NCBI GenBank assembly: GCA_026786125.1
Contig: JAJAYU010000257.1
Span: forward strand, 1-5,544
Length of the DNA stretch: 5,544 nucleotides
Source of the DNA: Chamaesiphon sp.
GTDB taxonomy: Bacteria > Cyanobacteriota > Cyanobacteriia > Cyanobacteriales > Chamaesiphonaceae
Reading direction: 5' to 3'
Under the pieces are notes generated by a model. It ran no database searches. It was not told where the DNA came from and worked only from the letters and a program-made list of their open reading frames with translations. This document shows positions 1 to 5,544 of this stretch, piece after piece. How positions within the stretch are numbered: the stretch's first letter is position 1; every line of letters begins with the position of its first letter. The translations under genes and the position numbers were made by a program.

Positions 1-5
1 AAACC

Positions 6-16
6 CCACAGTGTGG
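6..16. promoter_or_regulatory. Short palindrome CCACAGTGTGG upstream of the kinase start
   Basis: CCACA and TGTGG form a perfect 5-bp inverted repeat around a central G, ending 8 bases before the ATG at 25. It could be a small operator half or a minor mRNA hairpin near the start codon. It is short, and the upstream region is cut by the window edge, so a regulatory role is only a possibility. No -35/-10 pair can be seen in these 24 bases. Confidence 0.15.
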
Positions 17-24
17 CACAATAA

Positions 25-2037
25 ATGGGTAGGTTTAGTATCTACAACCGCTGCTCATCTGATGTACTACCCATGCAGGATTCTCGCGAAATTGACTATT
101 TCGGACAACGTATTCTTCAGATCGTCCAGCCGATAGCGGCTGGCGGAGATCGACGAGAAGTACTAGCTCTATTGGCACAATCTGTCGCCAATAACTTTGC
201 AGCAGATGGCTGCTGGATCTTGCAATACCTATCGCCAGGTGTTGTCAGGGTTGCCGCAAGTGCCTGTGTGAACCATCGGACGAACGCCATCTCGACTCAA
301 ATCTCCAGTCATAAAATTCCCAGCGCACCAACTCCTACTCAGTGGAAGATGCCATTGTTGCCTGATTATCAGGTAACGGTCATCGAAACTCGCGACCGAG
401 ATCGGGTAACTGGCTGCCTGATGGTAGCAACGAAGGGAGTGCAATGGTACCGAGAAACGAAATTAGTATTTCAAATCGTCGCTGACTACGTTAGCACAGC
501 GTTGATCGAAGAAGATCTTCAAGCGCAAGCACAGATTTCCCAAATTTACCCCCAGCTACACCATCATCTGACTCAAGCAATTGTTGAAAATCAGCAAGTC
601 GATCGACTGTTTGAGATTGCGGTGTCTGATATGGTAGAGGCCTTAAAGCTCAAACGTGGACTAGTTTTGACGCTCAAAACTAGCGATTCTTCTAAGCAAA
701 AGCCCGATCCTGCACCGCTGACAACTGTGCCAGCGCGAGAATCTGGTTCAACGCGAGGATTAACTCTGACAACTACATTGTCAACAATGGTCGCCAATTC
801 ATCGGCATTAACCACATCTTTGATCGGATCGGCGAAAACTAGTACACAGGTGCAAATTGTCACGACAATCGATGCGCGCAATGGCGAGATCAAGTCATTA
901 CCACCATCGTTTCTGTTGGAAAATTCTCACTTATGCAAAATAGCTCTAGCTAATGCCCCCAATCCAACGATATTCGATCGAGACAACAATACAACATCGA
1001 CCGATCGCCTCATCTTCCAAGACGATAGTTTACCCAGCATTGCGATGATTCCACTGATGGGATCGATCACACCAGATCGTCCACCATCAGAAGCTCTATG
1101 GGGCTGGTTGGTACTCCAACACGATCGGTCTCGTCATTGGCATCCAGTTGAATTAAACTTACTTCAGTGCCAAATTTATCAGATCGCCCTGGCGCGGATC
1201 CAAAGCACATCGCTCAAGAACGCTCGCAATGCGATCGCCAGTAGGACATCCCAAGTTCAGACTAGCCTCCAACTTCAAGCCAAGTTGCACGATGCTGGGC
1301 GGAAGCGGATGGATAAATTGCGCCAAGCCAATGAACTCAAAGATGAGTTTATCAACACGATCGGACATGAGTTACGGACACCACTCACCAGCATGTCATT
1401 GGCAATCAAAATGCTGCGCCAAAATGATGTCGATCCGGCTCGTCGCGAACAGTATCTAGATATCCTCGATGATCAGTGTCAGCGAGAAATCAAGCTGATC
1501 AATGATCTACTCAAATTCCAACAATTGGCAGCCAATCAGCTCGAATTTCATCCTCAACAAGTAGAATTAAACCAATTTATTTCCGAGCAGGCAACTGTTG
1601 TCACAGATCGATGGTCCGACAACAAAGGTCTAGAACTATCGCTCCATCTTCCTTCCCTGTCACCACAGATCGAAACTGATGCCGACGCGCTCAAACATAT
1701 CGTGGAAGAATTACTAGTCAATGCTGGTAAATTTGCCCTTCCCAAGACGATGATCGAACTCTGGTTGACGATCAAATCCGATCGAGCGATATTGAAAATT
1801 AGCAATCTGAGCAAACCAATCTCCGCCGAGGATCTACCGTATCTATTTGAAAGATTCCGCAGGGGATCTGGTACTACTCAACAAGCGATTGCTGGGACTG
1901 GATTGGGTTTAGCCCTGGTTAAATCGATGGTAGATCATATTCAAGGCAAAATCGTCGTCACCAGTGAAGCAGTGACACCATCCACCGCCAAAATCAGCTT
2001 CACTGTGACCATTCCGACGGTACTAGAACTTCACTAA
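25..2037 (+). CDS. GAF-GAF sensor histidine kinase, soluble, cyanobacterial type
   Basis: Predicted two-component sensor kinase of 670 residues that autophosphorylates on histidine; its partner response regulator is not in the window. No signal peptide or membrane segment is visible, so it is probably cytoplasmic. Residues about 22-165 form a GAF-like domain. Residues about 186-393 form a second GAF, recognisable by its first helix (ENQQVDRLFEIAVSDMVEAL) and its last strand and helix (WGWLVLQHDRSRHWHPVELN), split by a Ser/Thr-rich insertion. A helical linker (395-440) leads to the HisKA H-box FINTIGHELRTPL with phosphoacceptor H448. The ATPase domain has an N-box (EELLVNAGKF, N566, K569), an F-box (FERF, 608-611) and a G2 box (GTGLGLAL, G624/G626/G628). 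The G1 position reads SNLSKPISAED and lacks the usual DxGxG. An in-frame TAA at 22-24 rules out a longer protein. ATG at 73 (residue 17) is an alternative start that keeps both GAF domains, and neither start has a clear Shine-Dalgarno. It is followed after one base by an AarF-family gene. The family is confident; the signal sensed is unknown, and no convincing bilin-binding Cys motif was seen. Confidence 0.93.
   Translation: MGRFSIYNRCSSDVLPMQDSREIDYFGQRILQIVQPIAAGGDRREVLALLAQSVANNFAADGCWILQYLSPGVVRVAASACVNHRTNAISTQISSHKIPSAPTPTQWKMPLLPDYQVTVIETRDRDRVTGCLMVATKGVQWYRETKLVFQIVADYVSTALIEEDLQAQAQISQIYPQLHHHLTQAIVENQQVDRLFEIAVSDMVEALKLKRGLVLTLKTSDSSKQKPDPAPLTTVPARESGSTRGLTLTTTLSTMVANSSALTTSLIGSAKTSTQVQIVTTIDARNGEIKSLPPSFLLENSHLCKIALANAPNPTIFDRDNNTTSTDRLIFQDDSLPSIAMIPLMGSITPDRPPSEALWGWLVLQHDRSRHWHPVELNLLQCQIYQIALARIQSTSLKNARNAIASRTSQVQTSLQLQAKLHDAGRKRMDKLRQANELKDEFINTIGHELRTPLTSMSLAIKMLRQNDVDPARREQYLDILDDQCQREIKLINDLLKFQQLAANQLEFHPQQVELNQFISEQATVVTDRWSDNKGLELSLHLPSLSPQIETDADALKHIVEELLVNAGKFALPKTMIELWLTIKSDRAILKISNLSKPISAEDLPYLFERFRRGSGTTQQAIAGTGLGLALVKSMVDHIQGKIVVTSEAVTPSTAKISFTVTIPTVLELH
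1231..1238. repeat. HIP1 octamer GCGATCGC
   Basis: Exact copy of the highly iterated palindrome typical of cyanobacterial genomes, lying inside the histidine kinase gene in the linker ahead of the H-box. Confidence 0.9.
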
Positions 2038-2041
2038 GGTG
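2035..2041 (+). other. Operon junction: TAA, one base, GTG start
   Basis: The histidine kinase stop (TAA, 2035-2037) and the GTG start of the AarF-family gene (2039-2041) are separated by one G. No recognisable Shine-Dalgarno lies upstream of the GTG; the sequence before it is the AT-mixed end of the kinase gene. Such spacing usually means one mRNA and often translational coupling, where the terminating ribosome re-initiates. This is inferred from spacing. Use of ATG at 2057 instead would give a 19-base gap and still fit an operon. Confidence 0.6.
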
Positions 2042-3766
2042 AACCAGAAATCGGCTATGTGGAAATTAGGATCGCAACGACAAATACCCAAATTGGCGCA
2101 GTCTGTCGTCCCGACTCCCATTCAGCCCGATCCCAAATTTCCCTGGCAGAGAGCTATCTATTCACCCCAAGCCAGACAATTTGATATTTTTAGGGCAGCA
2201 ATTGGTTTGGGATTGAATCTGCTCAAAGATAGACTATTTCCGACCAAAAATCCCCGCTATCACCGTCGCCAAGCCCAAAAACTAGTCAATACAACGATCG
2301 GTTTAGGGCCAACTTTTATTAAGATTGGTCAGTCTTTATCAACTAGGGTTGACTTTTTTCCGCCGATTTATACCGAAGCTCTGAGTCAATTACAAGATCG
2401 GGTGCCAGCTTTTAGCACAGTAGAAGCAATCAGAATTATTGAAACTGAACTTGGTACAGATATTGAGACTTTATTCGCCGAATTCGATCAAGTACCGATC
2501 GCGGCTGCTAGTTTGGGACAGGTACATCGAGCCAGATTACGCACTGGTGGATCGGTAGTAATCAAAGTTCAACGTCCAGGTTTACAACAATTATTTGAAC
2601 TAGACTTTCATGTAATTGAGAAACTATTATGGTGGGTAGATTTAATATTACCCAAGAAAAGATCGATCGAGCTAAGAGCAATCTACCAAGAATTTTTTAC
2701 CTTACTATTTCAGGAAATAAACTATACGAACGAAGGTCACAATGCCGATCGGTTTCGGACAAATTTCAAGGAAAGTAAACTAGTCGTAGCTCCTGAAATT
2801 TACTGGAAATATACCACGGACAAGGTATTAACCATGAGTTATTTACCAGGTATCAAAATTGACGATCGAGCCAAGCTAGAAGCCTGTGGTTTCAACCCCA
2901 AGCAAATCAACCAATTGGGGATCTGTTGCTATCTCAAGCAACTTTTAGTAGATGGATTTTTTCAAGCAGATCCCCATCCTGGCAATATGGCAATCATGGC
3001 TGATGGCAAGCTAGTCGTCTATGATTTTGGGATGATGGCAGAGCTAAAACATATCTCTACCGATCGAATGATTGAAACGTTTTGGGCAGTCATGAAAAAA
3101 GATAGTAGTGCTGTCACCAATGGCTTAATCGAGCTAGGACTAATCGAACAAGTTGATGATATGCGATCGATTAACCGTGTGATCGAATTTCTGCTCGAAC
3201 GCTTTACCGATCGACCAGTAGATATCAAAGAATTTGAGCAAATCAAGAGTGAAATTACCACCCTGTTTGTCCAGCAACCATTTCAGATGTCTCCAGAAAT
3301 GAGCTTTATTCTCAAAGCTTTATCGACACTTGATGGGATTGCTAGAACTCTAGATCCTAACTATAACTTAGTTGTTGCTGCTCAACCTTTTATTCGTAGT
3401 GTAGCGATCTCTGAACGCGGTAATATTGTTGGCAAGCTGAGTCGGCAAGCAGCTAATTATCTCAAACACAAACTCACTCAACCCAATGCGAACAAACGAT
3501 TAATTCGCCAATTAGAGCAACAGCTAGAACAGAAAGAACTAGAACTATCGCTCCAATCTCGTACAGCCGATCGATCGATTCAACGTTTGTATTTAGTAAT
3601 TCATAATCTCGGCTATTTATGCTTGACTGGCTGTAGTGCGATTTCGGCTATCTTACTAACTTCAACTTATCCCACTTGGTCTGGATATCTATTTGGATTA
3701 GCTAGTTTAGGTGGATTAATCTGGTTAATATCTTTGTTGAACCTGGCAATTAAAACTAGAAAATAA
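2039..3766 (+). CDS. ABC1/AarF (UbiB/COQ8-like) atypical kinase family protein
   Basis: Member of the ABC1/ADCK/UbiB protein-kinase-like family, 575 residues. Relatives support ubiquinone synthesis in proteobacteria and mitochondria; plastid and cyanobacterial members are linked to plastoquinone, tocopherol and lipid homeostasis. The family signatures appear in order: KIGQ (95-98, start of the KxGQ extension), the alanine-rich loop AAASLGQVH (155-163) that replaces the usual glycine-rich loop, VVIKVQRPG with the ATP-site lysine K176, EINYTNEGHNADRF (226-239), the catalytic-loop equivalent QADPHPGN (309-316, D311 and N316), and DFG (329-331). A charged, possibly coiled-coil stretch (about 485-505) precedes two hydrophobic segments (about 516-542 and 547-570), consistent with the C-terminal membrane anchor common in this family. 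The start is GTG at 2039, one base after the upstream stop; ATG at 2057 (residue 7) is a possible alternative. The tight spacing implies co-transcription with the histidine kinase. The ExD motif reads EIN here, an Asn in place of the usual Asp. The length and domain set look complete. The family is certain; the substrate and exact pathway are not. Confidence 0.94.
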   Translation: MNQKSAMWKLGSQRQIPKLAQSVVPTPIQPDPKFPWQRAIYSPQARQFDIFRAAIGLGLNLLKDRLFPTKNPRYHRRQAQKLVNTTIGLGPTFIKIGQSLSTRVDFFPPIYTEALSQLQDRVPAFSTVEAIRIIETELGTDIETLFAEFDQVPIAAASLGQVHRARLRTGGSVVIKVQRPGLQQLFELDFHVIEKLLWWVDLILPKKRSIELRAIYQEFFTLLFQEINYTNEGHNADRFRTNFKESKLVVAPEIYWKYTTDKVLTMSYLPGIKIDDRAKLEACGFNPKQINQLGICCYLKQLLVDGFFQADPHPGNMAIMADGKLVVYDFGMMAELKHISTDRMIETFWAVMKKDSSAVTNGLIELGLIEQVDDMRSINRVIEFLLERFTDRPVDIKEFEQIKSEITTLFVQQPFQMSPEMSFILKALSTLDGIARTLDPNYNLVVAAQPFIRSVAISERGNIVGKLSRQAANYLKHKLTQPNANKRLIRQLEQQLEQKELELSLQSRTADRSIQRLYLVIHNLGYLCLTGCSAISAILLTSTYPTWSGYLFGLASLGGLIWLISLLNLAIKTRK

Positions 3767-3789
3767 TCATCAAAAAGATTAACCTATAG

Positions 3790-3834
3790 GGGCGGTGCTT
3801 CACTTGTACTGAGCCTGTCGAAGTATGTCCGCCC
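3790..3834. repeat. GC-rich stem enclosing a TTCGACAGGCTCAG-type repeat unit
   Basis: GGGCGG (3790-3795) pairs with CCGCCC (3829-3834). The interior can pair again imperfectly, as CTTC (3798-3801) with GAAG (3820-3823) or ACTT (3802-3805) with AAGT (3821-3824). Read on the minus strand, the interior contains CTTCGACAGGCTCAGTAC. From memory, this resembles the TTCGAC-GCTCAG units found in dispersed intergenic repeats of several bacteria, including cyanobacteria; no database search was possible. It lies 23 bases after the AarF stop and could stabilise or end that transcript, but no T-run follows on the plus strand. Confidence 0.45.
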
Positions 3835-3882
3835 TCTAGAGATTATGCTTCCATTCAAAGATTTTATTACTGCAACAATTAA

Positions 3883-3903
3883 GGGTACCCATAAAGGGCA
3901 CCC
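3883..3903 (-). terminator. Hairpin just after the GH3 stop, possible weak terminator
   Basis: GGGTACCC (3883-3890) and GGGCACCC (3896-3903) form an 8-bp stem with one A-C mismatch around the loop ATAAA. In the GH3 direction the hairpin begins 7 bases after the stop codon and is followed by TTAATTGTTG, which is T-rich but not a true U-tract. It could act as a weak terminator or 3' stabilising hairpin for GH3. In the other direction it is followed by CCTACAGG, which does not fit an intrinsic terminator. It also forms part of the larger composite repeat, so it may simply be repeat structure. Confidence 0.4.
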
Positions 3904-3910
3904 CTACAGG

Positions 3911-5506
3911 TTAATCGTATGATCCGAATAGCTTTTCTAATGCGATCGATTGTGCCGTCGCCATTTGCCCATAACAGAATACCGCCGGAGTTGCTGGTGG
4001 TAACAGGGGCGCGAAATCGGCTAGTAAATAAGGACTGCCATAAATCACTAATCCTTGGAGTTGGTTATTTGCTACTAATTGTTCGAGCAATTTTTTCGCT
4101 ATAGAGGTAATGCCAAGTCCACCTGAAAATGGACTGGTGCGAATGAAGAGTTGGAGAATAACTGAATCTTCAGGTGCGATCGTAATTTCAGGACTATGAC
4201 GGTTGATTAGTTGGAGTTGGTAGCCCAGCGTGGTGGGAATAGTAACGGCAGGAGTACTGCGGCTGAGAAAGGTGGTGTCGAGGATTTCTTCGAGGGCGAT
4301 GATGTTCTTGCCAGCAGTTGGTTTGAGCGGTAAATTGCCCTGAGTGACGATCGAGTCTGCCAACATCCCAGCAGCCACAGCCATCGATTCCGGCGCGGCT
4401 AATGTCGTTAGAGTAGCAGGCTGGCTATTGACTGGCGACTGGGTGAGCGTCACCCCATTCCAGTCTTGAAATAACTTCTGTTTCGATCGCCAAATCCGTC
4501 CCACACTGGCTTTGATGCGCTCGGCACTAATCAATCCCGACTCCACTGCCTGACAGACAGCCTGAATCGCAATTTCTGGATCTACAGGCATCAAAATAAT
4601 GTCCGAACCAGCCAATACCGACATAACTGGAGCCTTATCTGCACCGTATTTATTGGTAATTGCCCCCATTACTAGCGCGTCCGTACTAATTAACCCTTCA
4701 AACCCCAAATTATGCCGCAATTCCTCAGTTAAAATTTTTGGTGATAACGTCGCGGGCATTTCGGAATCCAGGGCGGTAATCACCAAATGGGCACTCATCA
4801 CACTATCGACTCCCGCCTTAATTGCCGCCCGAAATGGGGGGTACTCGATCGATTCCAATCGCTCTCGATCGTGGGGAATTACGGGCAATGCCCAGTGTGA
4901 ATCCACGCTAGTATCCCCATGACCAGGAAAATGTTTAGCACAGGTTAACACGGGATATGCAGCCGCTCCTTGAATGTAGGCAGTGGCTAACTGACTGACG
5001 ATTTCGGGAGTCTCCCCAAACGATCGAATATTAATCACCGGATTGGCAGGGTTATTATTGACATCGACTACTGGAGCCAAAATCCAATTTATCCCCACTG
5101 CTAGAGCCTCCTGAGCAGTAATTGCACCCATTTTTCGGGCATACTCGATCGCTTTTGGTAAGTCCGTCTGAGCGATCGCATTTAGAGCCATCGGCGGTGC
5201 AAACCAAGTCCCCCCAGTAAATCTCTGCCCCACCCCTTCCTCAATATCAGCCGCAATCATCAAGGGATATGTCGCCCAGGCTTGCAATTGCTGGATTCGC
5301 AAGCTTAATTCACCCCCATTCCCACCCCAAAAGATCACCCCACCTACACCCAAATCGCTAATCCAATGTTTGAGTGTGGCTCGATCGCATTCGCCAAATT
5401 CAGGATACTGGATCTGATGATCGAATAAATGACTAGATGCCCTCACCACCACCATTTGGGCGACTTGTTGAGCGAGAGTTAGATTATTCAGATCGGGGAA
5501 TTGCAT
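3911..5506 (-). CDS. Glycoside hydrolase family 3, NagZ-like beta-N-acetylhexosaminidase
   Basis: Predicted retaining exo-glycosidase of 531 residues that probably removes terminal beta-linked N-acetylhexosamine, for example in peptidoglycan recycling. The N-terminal TIM-barrel domain (about 9-345) carries the NagZ signature KHFPGHGDTSVDSH (191-204), with the general acid/base dyad expected at D202/H204. The nucleophile is expected at D276 in LISTDALVM, which lines up with the TDAL of Bacillus-type NagZ and the SDDL of E. coli NagZ. APVVDVNNNPANPVINIRSF (144-163) is another typical barrel motif. The usual EGGxVxRF stretch reads EEGVGQRF (89-96). Residues about 365-531 form a second alpha/beta domain like the GH3 C-terminal domain, which short E. 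coli-type NagZ lacks. No signal peptide is visible, so a cytoplasmic location is inferred. The ATG at 5504-5506 suits the family, since the conserved helix begins about residue 9; no Shine-Dalgarno is seen, only a C-rich leader on the coding strand. The gene converges on the AarF gene. Its last sense codon and stop lie inside a terminal inverted repeat. Exact glycoside specificity is unproven. Confidence 0.92.
   Translation of the reverse strand: MQFPDLNNLTLAQQVAQMVVVRASSHLFDHQIQYPEFGECDRATLKHWISDLGVGGVIFWGGNGGELSLRIQQLQAWATYPLMIAADIEEGVGQRFTGGTWFAPPMALNAIAQTDLPKAIEYARKMGAITAQEALAVGINWILAPVVDVNNNPANPVINIRSFGETPEIVSQLATAYIQGAAAYPVLTCAKHFPGHGDTSVDSHWALPVIPHDRERLESIEYPPFRAAIKAGVDSVMSAHLVITALDSEMPATLSPKILTEELRHNLGFEGLISTDALVMGAITNKYGADKAPVMSVLAGSDIILMPVDPEIAIQAVCQAVESGLISAERIKASVGRIWRSKQKLFQDWNGVTLTQSPVNSQPATLTTLAAPESMAVAAGMLADSIVTQGNLPLKPTAGKNIIALEEILDTTFLSRSTPAVTIPTTLGYQLQLINRHSPEITIAPEDSVILQLFIRTSPFSGGLGITSIAKKLLEQLVANNQLQGLVIYGSPYLLADFAPLLPPATPAVFCYGQMATAQSIALEKLFGSYD
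5172..5179. repeat. HIP1 octamer GCGATCGC
   Basis: Second exact HIP1 octamer in the window, inside the GH3 gene near the codons for residues 110-112. It supports cyanobacterial origin for this side of the window as well. Confidence 0.9.
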
Positions 5507-5544
5507 GGGAAGTTGGGAGTTGGGGGACTGGGGGACTGGGGGAC
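5507..5544. repeat. G-rich tandem octamer repeat, cut by the window edge
   Basis: Three perfect copies of TGGGGGAC fill 5521-5544, preceded by degenerate G-rich units (GGGA at 5507, TGGGAGT at 5514-5520). The array reaches the end of the window and may continue. It begins immediately upstream of the GH3 ATG, so the GH3 leader, read on the minus strand, is a run of GTCCCCCA units. Short tandemly repeated sequences of this general type (C-rich heptamers related to CCCCAGT) are known in filamentous cyanobacteria. The plus strand has five runs of three or more G separated by 3-5 bases, fitting the usual G-quadruplex pattern. Confidence 0.75.

Larger units (their letters stand above)
3777..3916. 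repeat. Composite intergenic repeat with 16-bp terminal inverted repeats (MITE-like)
   Basis: The left end GATTAACCTATAGGGG (3777-3792) and the right end CCCCTACAGGTTAATC (3901-3916) are inverted copies that match at 15 of 16 bases. Between them lie a GC-rich stem GGGCGG/CCGCCC (3790-3795 with 3829-3834), the palindrome CTCTAGAG (3834-3841), an AT-rich spacer (about 3842-3882) and a second hairpin (3883-3903). The 140 bp contain no open reading frame of useful length. It fills nearly all the space between two convergent genes, and its right end supplies the final GAT codon and TAA stop of the GH3 gene. The structure resembles small non-autonomous repeat elements common between cyanobacterial genes. 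No clear target-site duplication is visible: the flanks are ATCATCAAAAA and GTATGATCC. Copy number in the genome cannot be judged here. Confidence 0.6.

Noticed and set aside
1..136. Possible C-terminal tails of an upstream plus-strand gene: the phase ending at TAA 22-24, the phase ending at TAG 30-32, and one open from base 2 to a TAG near 134.
   Set aside because: Only a few codons are inside the window in the first two phases, and the third overlaps the kinase GAF domain. None shows a recognisable motif, so none can be supported.
235..276. Possible bilin-binding Cys (phytochrome-like or CBCR chromophore site) around ACVNH in the first GAF domain.
   Set aside because: The Cys is followed by Val rather than the usual His/Leu/Tyr/Phe context, and no other CBCR hallmark residues were recognised.
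591..893. Minus-strand open frame of 100 codons inside the histidine kinase gene.
   Set aside because: It lies wholly within a well-supported kinase gene, has no recognisable domain, and fits a shadow frame of the Ser/Thr-rich region.
3767..3910. Small RNA gene or promoter in the convergent intergenic region.
   Set aside because: No -35/-10 pair or conserved RNA fold was recognised. The structure present is explained by the inverted-repeat element and its hairpins.
3777..3916. CRISPR-like or attachment-site interpretation of the paired 16-bp repeats.
   Set aside because: There are only two copies, in inverted orientation, with no regular spacers and no integrase or cas gene nearby.
4599..4922. 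Plus-strand open frame of 107 codons opposite the GH3 catalytic region.
   Set aside because: It is antisense to the conserved GH3 motifs, shows no recognisable family and has no Shine-Dalgarno; a shadow is the simplest explanation.

Overview
The window looks like cyanobacterial chromosome. By hand count it holds about 27 copies of CGATCG in 5.5 kb, where chance predicts one or two. Two of these are complete HIP1 octamers (GCGATCGC), the highly iterated palindrome of cyanobacteria. The protein families fit this: a GAF-type sensor histidine kinase, an ABC1/AarF (UbiB) atypical kinase and a NagZ-like family 3 glycosidase. The genus cannot be fixed from sequence alone.

Layout. Positions 25-2037 (+) encode a soluble GAF-GAF sensor histidine kinase. 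One base after its stop, a GTG codon at 2039 opens an AarF/UbiB-family kinase that runs to 3766 (+). The spacing implies one transcription unit. A 144-bp intergenic region follows (3767-3910). It is almost filled by a small composite repeat (3777-3916) with near-perfect 16-bp terminal inverted repeats and two internal hairpins. Beyond it, on the minus strand and converging on the operon, is a GH3 beta-N-acetylhexosaminidase-like gene (5506-3911), whose last sense codon and stop codon lie inside the right terminal repeat. The window ends in a G-rich tandem octamer repeat directly upstream of the GH3 start.

How the genes may work together. The kinase and the AarF protein are probably co-transcribed. 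AarF/UbiB proteins act at membranes in quinone or other isoprenoid-lipid metabolism, so a shared link to redox or membrane state is possible, but this is inference from gene order. No response regulator is visible. The GH3 enzyme is on the other strand and need not be related; peptidoglycan or amino-sugar turnover is the likeliest role. No tRNA, rRNA, CRISPR array, transposase or phage gene was seen. All three genes belong to known families. The least explained parts are the intergenic composite repeat and the G-rich octamer array, and I see no convincing new multi-gene system.
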